From a virus, in the IMG/VR virus record IMGVR_UViG_3300008448_000553, positions 1 through 25,903 of that record: a DNA stretch of 25,903 nt; one strand, 5' to 3'. A program made the translations under genes and the position numbers. Each line of letters opens with the position of its first letter. Within the stretch, counting starts at the first letter, position 1. Below, piece after piece: positions 19,959 through 25,903 of the stretch. The notes beneath the pieces were generated by a model. It was not told the DNA's origin and ran no database searches. It was given only the letters and a program-made list of their open reading frames with translations.

Positions 19959-20380
19959 GCATCGACATCATTCCGGCACGTCCCGAAATGGCCAACGTCT
20001 TGACGCTTCAAGGCGCACAAATGGCGCTCGGCCAGTATGCCACGCCCGAACATCTCGCCGCCGCCATGGTCAACGGCTTCGCTCTGGCCGTCGTCGACGG
20101 CTCTCGCATCCTGGCGATCGGTGGCGTGCAAACGGTGTGGGAGGACAGGGGCAACGCGTGGGGCCTCTTGACCGATGACATTGCCTACGCCATGCCGGTC
20201 ATCCACAAGACTGTTCTGCGGGTGCTGGACACGGCACCTCATGCCCGCGTCGAAGCTCAAGTTGCCGCCGAGCACGAAACAGGACAACGGTGGGTGCGTA
20301 TGCTACGCTTTCGCCACGAAGGCACCATGAAGCGTTTCTTTCAGGGCCGGGACTATGACCTGTTCTCAAGGGTAAAATAA
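19955..20380 (+). CDS. T7 gp13-like internal virion protein
   Basis: A 141-residue protein. The most likely start is the TTG at 19955, overlapping the previous stop as TTGA; an upstream in-frame start gives a basic, low-quality extension. The body has a GNAT-like pattern seen in T7 gp13 (DUF2833): GFALAVVDGSRILAIGGVQTVWEDRGNAWGLL, then VEAQVAAEHETGQRWVRMLRF, then EGTMKRFFQGRDYDLFSRV. T7 gp13 is needed for morphogenesis. Its acetyltransferase activity is not established. It lies in the canonical place between nozzle and gp14-like genes. Confidence 0.82.
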   Translation: MSIDIIPARPEMANVLTLQGAQMALGQYATPEHLAAAMVNGFALAVVDGSRILAIGGVQTVWEDRGNAWGLLTDDIAYAMPVIHKTVLRVLDTAPHARVEAQVAAEHETGQRWVRMLRFRHEGTMKRFFQGRDYDLFSRVK

Positions 20381-20922
20381 TGGCCTTCCTCGCCGCTGCT
20401 GTTCCCGCCGTGATCTCAATGGCCACCGCCGCCGGACCGATGGCCGCTGCGGCTATGGGAAGTTCGAGCACATTGGGTCTCGGTTCGACTGCCCTGTCGA
20501 TGGCCGGCACGGCTGTTGGCGCGATCGCCGAAAAGCGCGCACAGGACTTTAACTCGCGCGTCGCCGACATCCAGGGCGCGCAGGCTGTCGAACAGGCGGC
20601 GATCAAGACCTCCGAAATCCAGCGGCGCGGGATACAGACGCAGGCCGAGGCGCGCACCGCCATTGCGCAGAGCGGCCTCGAACTGACTGGTTCGCAACTC
20701 GATCTGCTGAACCAGCAACAGCGCCAAATCGAACTCGACGCCCTGACTGCCGTTTACGAGGGGCGTGTCGCGCAGGCGTCGGCGCAAACCGAAGGTCGTC
20801 TCGCCCGCTCCCGTGGTCGCAGCGCGCTGCTGGCCGGTGCGATGGGCATGGGCGCACAGGCGTTGAGTGGTCGGGCATCCTACCTGAATAGTCAGACCCG
20901 GAAGAAACAGGCGGCAGGCTAA
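20380..20922 (+). CDS. T7 gp14-like internal virion core protein
   Basis: A 180-residue protein (T7 gp14 has 196). An Ala/Gly-rich hydrophobic N-terminus (about 1-45) is followed by a long helix with AEKRAQDFNSRVADIQGAQAVEQAAIKTSEIQRR at about 50-85 and a second helical part (GLELTGSQLDLLNQQQRQIELDALTAVYEGRVAQA), with a basic C-terminus. gp14 is ejected into the host outer membrane as part of the DNA-delivery channel. The ATG overlaps the previous stop as TAATG, and the stop overlaps the next ATG in the same way. Confidence 0.8.
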   Translation: MAFLAAAVPAVISMATAAGPMAAAAMGSSSTLGLGSTALSMAGTAVGAIAEKRAQDFNSRVADIQGAQAVEQAAIKTSEIQRRGIQTQAEARTAIAQSGLELTGSQLDLLNQQQRQIELDALTAVYEGRVAQASAQTEGRLARSRGRSALLAGAMGMGAQALSGRASYLNSQTRKKQAAG

Positions 20923-23456
20923 TGGTGCGCGCAGTAACGATCAAGACTTCCGCCGAGCGCCGCGAACTTCCAAGCGAGCAGTTCTCGGTGCGCTCGGCGT
21001 CCGGCGAGGACTTCGGCGGACAGATCGGTGAAGGGCTTCAAACCCTGTCGAAGGGCGTCACCGACATGAGCGGCGCGATGGAGAACGCCGAACTCCTGCG
21101 GCTGCAAGAGCAGCGCCAGCTTCGCGATTTCACGCTCGCCGCCGATTACACGCAGTTCGTCGCCGACAGTGAGACGAGCTTGGCCGAAGCCGGGCAGAAC
21201 ATGGAAGGCGGCGCATGGGAGTTCCAGAAAAACTTCATGCTCAACAACGACGCCAGCTTCGAGCAGTGGGCGACGGAGCGCGGACTGTCGGAAACCGAGC
21301 AGGCCGAGTGGCGCGCGAAACACGCCGACGTGCGACGCGGCTTCTCGTCTCGCGCCCTTAACGCTGAGTTCAGCGAGCGCAATCGCTTCTACACGACCAC
21401 CGTTGGAAACGCAGTCGTCGCGTTGAGCACGCGCATCGACCAAGATCCGACCACTTTTGACGGCTCCGTGGCCGAGATGGAAGCGCTCATCGAGCGAGCA
21501 AACGTCTCGCCCGCACAGAAAGAGGCGCTCCGCCTTGCCGGGCGCCAAGACTTGGCTGCCGCACTTGGCACTGCGCTTGTGCAGCGCGACCCCGACCAGT
21601 TCCTGCGCATGACGGGCGGCGTCGTCCGCCCAAGCGCCGACGTCTTGAGCACAAAGCTGCCCGCCGACATAGCCGCAGCCGTCGCTCAAGTCGAAAGCGG
21701 AAACGTCGACGGCCTCGTCAGCGAAGATCCAGATGGCGCAGGCCCTGCCGGCGGCGGTGCTGTCGGGCGGATGCAGCTTCTGCCCGCGACGGCCGAGCGC
21801 ATGGCCAACAAGCTCGGCGTCGAGTTCGATGTCGAGCGCTTGCGCACGGACGGCGATTACAACCGCAGTCTCGGCCAAGCCTACCTGCAAGAACTGACCG
21901 ACCGCTACGACGGCGATGTCTTCCTCGCTATCACCGCCTACCACGCGGGCGAGGGCAACGTGGACGGCTGGCTCCAGAGCGTCGGTGATCCGCGAGAAGG
22001 CGAGATCACGCGCGAGGCATGGCTCAACGGTGTCGAAAGCCGAGGCAACCCGCGCTCGGCCGCGTATCCTCGCAAGGTGCTGGAGCAACTTGGGGCGACT
22101 GACGCACTGACAGGCGGTGCGCCGGGCGGCGAAACGGTCGAAACCGCCGAACTTGACCCGCGCCTTGCCGACCTGCCCTACGAAGAGCGCATCCGGCTGC
22201 GTGGCGTGGCCGAGCAGCGCAAGAACCAGCAGCGCCAGGCCGACCAACAGCAGCAACGCGAGGCCTATCAGTCGCGACTGAACGCACTCCAGCTCCAAGT
22301 CATTGACGGCACCGCCAGCGTCGAACAAATCGCGGCGGCGCGCGAAGCAGGTTGGTTGACGGACGCTGGTGACATCCAGAACCTCAACAACCTAGCAAGG
22401 CAACGCGCTCAAGAAACTGCCGCCATTGACCTGTACGACACCATGACGGGGTCTGGCGCAGCGTTCGATCCCTACAACAACGACCACAAGGACGCGGTCA
22501 ACGCGGCCTTTACGCGAGACCCTTCGGCGTCCAACCTCCAAGCCATCGTGGACCGGACAGGCTTTGTGCCTCCTGCCGCTGCCAGCTTTGTGCGGGGCGG
22601 GCTCCTGTCCAAAGACCCCGAGCGGGTAAAGGCCGTGGCATCGCTGGCCGCAGAGGTTATCACCCGCAGCCCGAACGCTTTCACGGCCTTCGAGGGCGGC
22701 GCGGCGATCAATGCTTCGGCCATCGAGTTCCTGCGGCTGACCGAGCTTGGCTATTCGTCCGATAATGCGGCGAGCGAAGTCATGCGGATGAATGACCCCC
22801 AAGAGGCCGAGCGCCGGCGCGCGGCTGCACCGCAGGTCAATGCTTTCCGCGAACAACTGCGCCAGTCCACCAATTTCAACGTGGCGACTGCTGACTTCGG
22901 CGGGAGGGCGCTCGGCACGCGGCAAGAAGCCGCCGTCATCGCCGACTACAGCGCCATCGCACTGGAACATTTTGAACAATACGGGAACCCGGAAGCCGCC
23001 CGTGCTTTCGCCCGTCGGCAGGTCGGCGCGCTGTGGGGCGAAGCGGCCAACGGCACGGTCGTCAAATACCCGCCCGAGAAAATCTATCCGCCCGTCGGCG
23101 GAAGCCACGACTACCTCTACCGCCAAGCGGCTGCGCGCGTTCAAGAAACTGCGGGCGTCGAAGTGGATCCGCGTCAGATTTTCCTGATGCCGGTGCCAGG
23201 CGTGACAGGTGCGGAATGGCGGGCAGGGCGACCGCCCGCCTATCAGGTGTTCTACCGCACCGAGGTCGATGGCCAAGCGGTCTACGACACTGTTCCCGGC
23301 GCATATCGTTTCAACGTGCCGACCGCAGCTTTGGCTGAAGAAAGCCAACAGAACCAAGAGCGGTTCGAGCGTTCGCGCCAACGCCGCCAGAACCAACAGC
23401 AGTTCCCCGGTCGAAGTGCGCCCGGTATGCCGGGCGTGGGAGGCATAGGCTTCTGA
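20922..23456 (+). CDS. Internal virion protein with SLT transglycosylase domain (gp15 position)
   Basis: An 844-residue protein. The N-terminal 240 residues are helical. Residues about 245-390 form a soluble-lytic-transglycosylase domain: AQVESG with catalytic E258, GRMQLLPAT at 282-290, NRSLGQAYL at about 314-322 and AYHAGEGNV at 339-347. The rest is helical and Gln/Arg-rich, ending in a Gly/Pro tail. The enzyme would cut peptidoglycan locally during DNA ejection. In T7 this domain is at the start of gp16, whereas here it is in the gp15-position protein. Start and stop junctions are TAATG and TGATG, indicating a coupled core operon. Confidence 0.88.
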   Translation: MVRAVTIKTSAERRELPSEQFSVRSASGEDFGGQIGEGLQTLSKGVTDMSGAMENAELLRLQEQRQLRDFTLAADYTQFVADSETSLAEAGQNMEGGAWEFQKNFMLNNDASFEQWATERGLSETEQAEWRAKHADVRRGFSSRALNAEFSERNRFYTTTVGNAVVALSTRIDQDPTTFDGSVAEMEALIERANVSPAQKEALRLAGRQDLAAALGTALVQRDPDQFLRMTGGVVRPSADVLSTKLPADIAAAVAQVESGNVDGLVSEDPDGAGPAGGGAVGRMQLLPATAERMANKLGVEFDVERLRTDGDYNRSLGQAYLQELTDRYDGDVFLAITAYHAGEGNVDGWLQSVGDPREGEITREAWLNGVESRGNPRSAAYPRKVLEQLGATDALTGGAPGGETVETAELDPRLADLPYEERIRLRGVAEQRKNQQRQADQQQQREAYQSRLNALQLQVIDGTASVEQIAAAREAGWLTDAGDIQNLNNLARQRAQETAAIDLYDTMTGSGAAFDPYNNDHKDAVNAAFTRDPSASNLQAIVDRTGFVPPAAASFVRGGLLSKDPERVKAVASLAAEVITRSPNAFTAFEGGAAINASAIEFLRLTELGYSSDNAASEVMRMNDPQEAERRRAAAPQVNAFREQLRQSTNFNVATADFGGRALGTRQEAAVIADYSAIALEHFEQYGNPEAARAFARRQVGALWGEAANGTVVKYPPEKIYPPVGGSHDYLYRQAAARVQETAGVEVDPRQIFLMPVPGVTGAEWRAGRPPAYQVFYRTEVDGQAVYDTVPGAYRFNVPTAALAEESQQNQERFERSRQRRQNQQQFPGRSAPGMPGVGGIGF

Positions 23457-25903
23457 TGTCGTTCGTCGATCCTGCCCTGCCTGGCGCACAAATCGGCTCC
23501 CTCGGGGGGCTGGAAGCTATTGAGCCTGTCGCCCCCCGCGCACGCTCGTCGTTCGGCCAAGTCGTTGAAGCTGCGTTCGAGCGCGAGAACCCTGTCGTCT
23601 CAGGTATCGACGCGCTGTGGAACGGCATGTCGGTGTCTTCGGCGCGCGACCCTGAGTACGATCCTTGGAAGGACATCCAAGGCACGCCCTACGAAGCGTT
23701 CTGGCGTGACTTTGCGGACAGCCCGAACGCGGGCACGACGACCCTGCTCAAGAACCAGATCGACGATGAGCGCGAGAATACGCAGATCCTGAGCGCGGCC
23801 GGCGGCTTCGGTGTCGCCGCGTCCGTCGTCGCTGGCATCCTCGACCCAACAATCCTCATCCCTGTCGGCGGTCAGCTTAAAGCCGCTGCGACAGGCGGGC
23901 GGGCCATTGTCCGCAGCGCGGCTTCTGTGGGCGCAGCGGGTGCCGCTGGTACGGCGATCTCTGAAGGGCTGCTGCAAGGCTCACAAGTCACGCGCACGGC
24001 GCAGGAAAGCGCTATGGCCGTCGGGTCCGGCGCTCTGTTGTCCGGCTTCCTCGGCGCAGGTGCTGCCGCGCTGCTGAACCGTGTGGACAAGAACGCCTAC
24101 GAGGCGACGCTCAAAGCGTTCGACACCCTCAACACAAACACGGCCAACCCGCCGCTTCGCCCGACGTCTGCCGGCGCCATGGCGACAGATACGTTCAGCC
24201 TAGACGAACTGTCACTTTCGACGACGAGCGGCTTTGGCCGGGCGATCGACGTCGTGGCCAAAGCGTCCAAGTGGGTCGGGCCGAACATGCGGCTCCAGTT
24301 CAGCCCGTCGCCCGTCGCCCGGCGCATCGCGCAGCAACTGAACGAGGGCTCCCTCTTCCAGCGTCGTCACGACGAACGTGGCACCCTTGGCCCTGCGGTC
24401 GAGACGCTGGCGCGCGGACTGTTTGAGGGTCGTCTCGCCACGGCCAACAAGCAGTACAACGCCCTGTGGCTGGAGTTCAAGAAAGCCACGAAGGGCACAA
24501 GCCGCCGAGACTTCAACAACGCTGTCGGCATCGCCATGCGGCGCAACGACGAGAGCGCCGACCCGTTCGTCGCCCGCGCTGCGCAGTTGTGGCGCAAGAC
24601 AATGTACGAGCCCTACCTTAACGACGCGATCAACGTCGGATCTCTGCCGGCGGACGTCAGTGTCGAGACGGCGGCATCGTATCTGAACCGCGTCTGGAAC
24701 CGGGCCGCACTGGTCAACGGGCGCGAAAAGTTCCTCCAGATCAACGCCGACTATTTCGGCAAGAACTTGGCGCGGAACTTCGAGACGGACACCGAGGCGC
24801 TGACCAAGCGCAAAGAGAAGGTCGAGCGCCAGATCCGGCTGCTGAAACTGACGCCTGAAGAGCGCGCGGCTGCGCTCACGGATGTTGAGGCGCGTGGTGC
24901 CGCGCTCGACGCGGCCAACGTCGAGAACGTCAATCGTGTGTCCAACATCAACGACCTGCGCTCGCAGCAGAAAGAAGCCCGCAAGCGCGGCGACGCGGCG
25001 ACCGTCAAGCTCTTGGCCGACCAGATCGCAGCGGAGCAGGCCGCAGGTGGCGAGCGGCTGCTGGCGTATTTGGCTGACAGGGCTCGACTGCGCGACGAGC
25101 GCCGGCGCGTCGACATGAACATCGCAGGCGTCAACGATCGGCTGGACAGGACGCTCCAGGCTCTCGTCGACCTCGAAGAAAAGAACGTCGCCAGCCTTAA
25201 TCGCCTGATCTCGCGGGGTCGTGTGCTCGAACGCGAGATCAGACGGCTGAACCCCGAGAAGGCGCGGGAGAAGGTGTCGGCCCTGCGCAACAGCTTTATC
25301 CGTCTTGCCGAGCAGGCGGACAAGGCGCTCGACCGGCAGGCTGCGGCACTGGCCAAGATGGACGAAGCGTCGGCCAAGGCAAAGGCCGAAGGCAAGGGTG
25401 TCGACGTCGCAGCCGGCGAGCGCGACGCCCGCGCCCGTGCGATGATCGACAAGGAGATCGAGCGCCAACAGAAACGCTCCGACCAGATGAACCGCGTGGC
25501 CGAACGTCTCGACGCCGCCGAGGCGCTGGACGTGGACGCGACGCTGCTCGAAGTGAAGAATGCCGTTGACGAACTGGTGAAGGACGTGTCGCGCCTGTCG
25601 ATGCAGAAGGGCGAAAAGGCTGCGCGCCTCAAGGCCCGACTCGAACGTCTCGACCCCAAGAAGGTTCAGGCCAAGGAGGCCGAACTGCGCGAAGCGGCCT
25701 TGAAGGCCGAGCGCGACTACAACAGCCGGTGGATTGGTTTCCAAGACGAAGACGGCAGCTTCACCACCGCCGGCCGCGACATCGGCGCAGACGTCTACGA
25801 CAAGCTCATCGGCCTCGACAGCCAGGTTGGGGCGTCGCAGGCCCTGTCGAACATCGGCCTGTCGCCCCTCAAGCGCGGCCCGCTCAAGGACCGCACCTAC
25901 CAG
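23456..25903 (+). CDS. Large internal virion protein (gp16 position), partial
   Basis: The ATG at 23456 overlaps the previous stop as TGATG and opens 816 codons without a stop up to the window edge. Residues about 110-140, 150-176 and 184-208 are Gly/Ala-rich hydrophobic segments, such as AASVVAGILDPTILIPVGG and SGALLSGFLGAGAAALL. They could insert in membranes, as proposed for T7 gp16 during ejection. Residues about 446-755 form a very long charged helical, coiled-coil-rich region. No transglycosylase motif is present; it is in the upstream protein. The likely role is the DNA-ejection core spanning the inner membrane. Antisense frames over this stretch are shadows. Confidence 0.82.
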   Translation, partial: MSFVDPALPGAQIGSLGGLEAIEPVAPRARSSFGQVVEAAFERENPVVSGIDALWNGMSVSSARDPEYDPWKDIQGTPYEAFWRDFADSPNAGTTTLLKNQIDDERENTQILSAAGGFGVAASVVAGILDPTILIPVGGQLKAAATGGRAIVRSAASVGAAGAAGTAISEGLLQGSQVTRTAQESAMAVGSGALLSGFLGAGAAALLNRVDKNAYEATLKAFDTLNTNTANPPLRPTSAGAMATDTFSLDELSLSTTSGFGRAIDVVAKASKWVGPNMRLQFSPSPVARRIAQQLNEGSLFQRRHDERGTLGPAVETLARGLFEGRLATANKQYNALWLEFKKATKGTSRRDFNNAVGIAMRRNDESADPFVARAAQLWRKTMYEPYLNDAINVGSLPADVSVETAASYLNRVWNRAALVNGREKFLQINADYFGKNLARNFETDTEALTKRKEKVERQIRLLKLTPEERAAALTDVEARGAALDAANVENVNRVSNINDLRSQQKEARKRGDAATVKLLADQIAAEQAAGGERLLAYLADRARLRDERRRVDMNIAGVNDRLDRTLQALVDLEEKNVASLNRLISRGRVLEREIRRLNPEKAREKVSALRNSFIRLAEQADKALDRQAAALAKMDEASAKAKAEGKGVDVAAGERDARARAMIDKEIERQQKRSDQMNRVAERLDAAEALDVDATLLEVKNAVDELVKDVSRLSMQKGEKAARLKARLERLDPKKVQAKEAELREAALKAERDYNSRWIGFQDEDGSFTTAGRDIGADVYDKLIGLDSQVGASQALSNIGLSPLKRGPLKDRTYQ

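Noticed and set aside
1-25903. CRISPR array, tRNA genes, insertion sequences
   Set aside because: No regularly spaced repeats, no cloverleaf-like sequence, and no transposase or terminal inverted repeat pairs were seen.

Overview
This window is part of a tailed bacteriophage genome with short-tail (podovirus, T7-like) virion architecture. GC content is high, and codon choice in the virion genes strongly favours C or G at third positions. That fits a phage or prophage of a high-GC proteobacterium, possibly an alphaproteobacterium, but the host cannot be fixed from this window. No integrase, repressor, RNA polymerase, DNA polymerase or lysis holin is visible. Both ends cut through genes.

Layout: the window has two divergent arms that meet in a 464-base non-coding region (8117-8580). 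The left arm (8116 down to 1) is entirely on the minus strand. Its first part (8116 to about 4524) holds eight small or medium genes of unknown function. Most have their own spacer and a stereotyped CCACAA(A)GG-type leader. The second part (4418 to 1) is a tightly coupled operon with ATGA, GTGA and TGATG overlaps. It holds small zinc-binding-like proteins, a Lar-like protein, a mosaic phage protein, a phage ABA-sandwich protein, a RuvC-like resolvase and, at the window edge, an SNF2-type helicase. This is the early/replication side.

The right arm (8581 to 25903) is on the plus strand and is the packaging and virion cassette. In order: a small-terminase-like protein, an intrinsic terminator, a 26-residue membrane microprotein, the large terminase, an RMF-like small protein, two short conserved proteins, portal, a small protein, a Bbp19-like protein, scaffold, major capsid protein, a likely decoration protein, a small protein, a secreted-looking protein, tail tubular proteins A and B, and gp13-, gp14-, gp15- and gp16-like internal virion proteins. 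The transglycosylase domain is in the gp15-position protein. The gp16-position protein is still open after 816 residues.

Regulation: the divergent region carries three copies of a bipartite motif, YTACCACT, six bases, then GRCTAYARA. Two copies face the virion arm and one faces the early arm, all with identical spacing. I read these as candidate promoters, possibly for a phage-encoded single-subunit RNA polymerase encoded elsewhere. A related element lies at 6230-6278 inside the early arm. The most distinctive unexplained features are this promoter set, the repeated leaders, the orphan genes behind them, a nested hairpin at 6908-6959 and the microprotein upstream of the large terminase.
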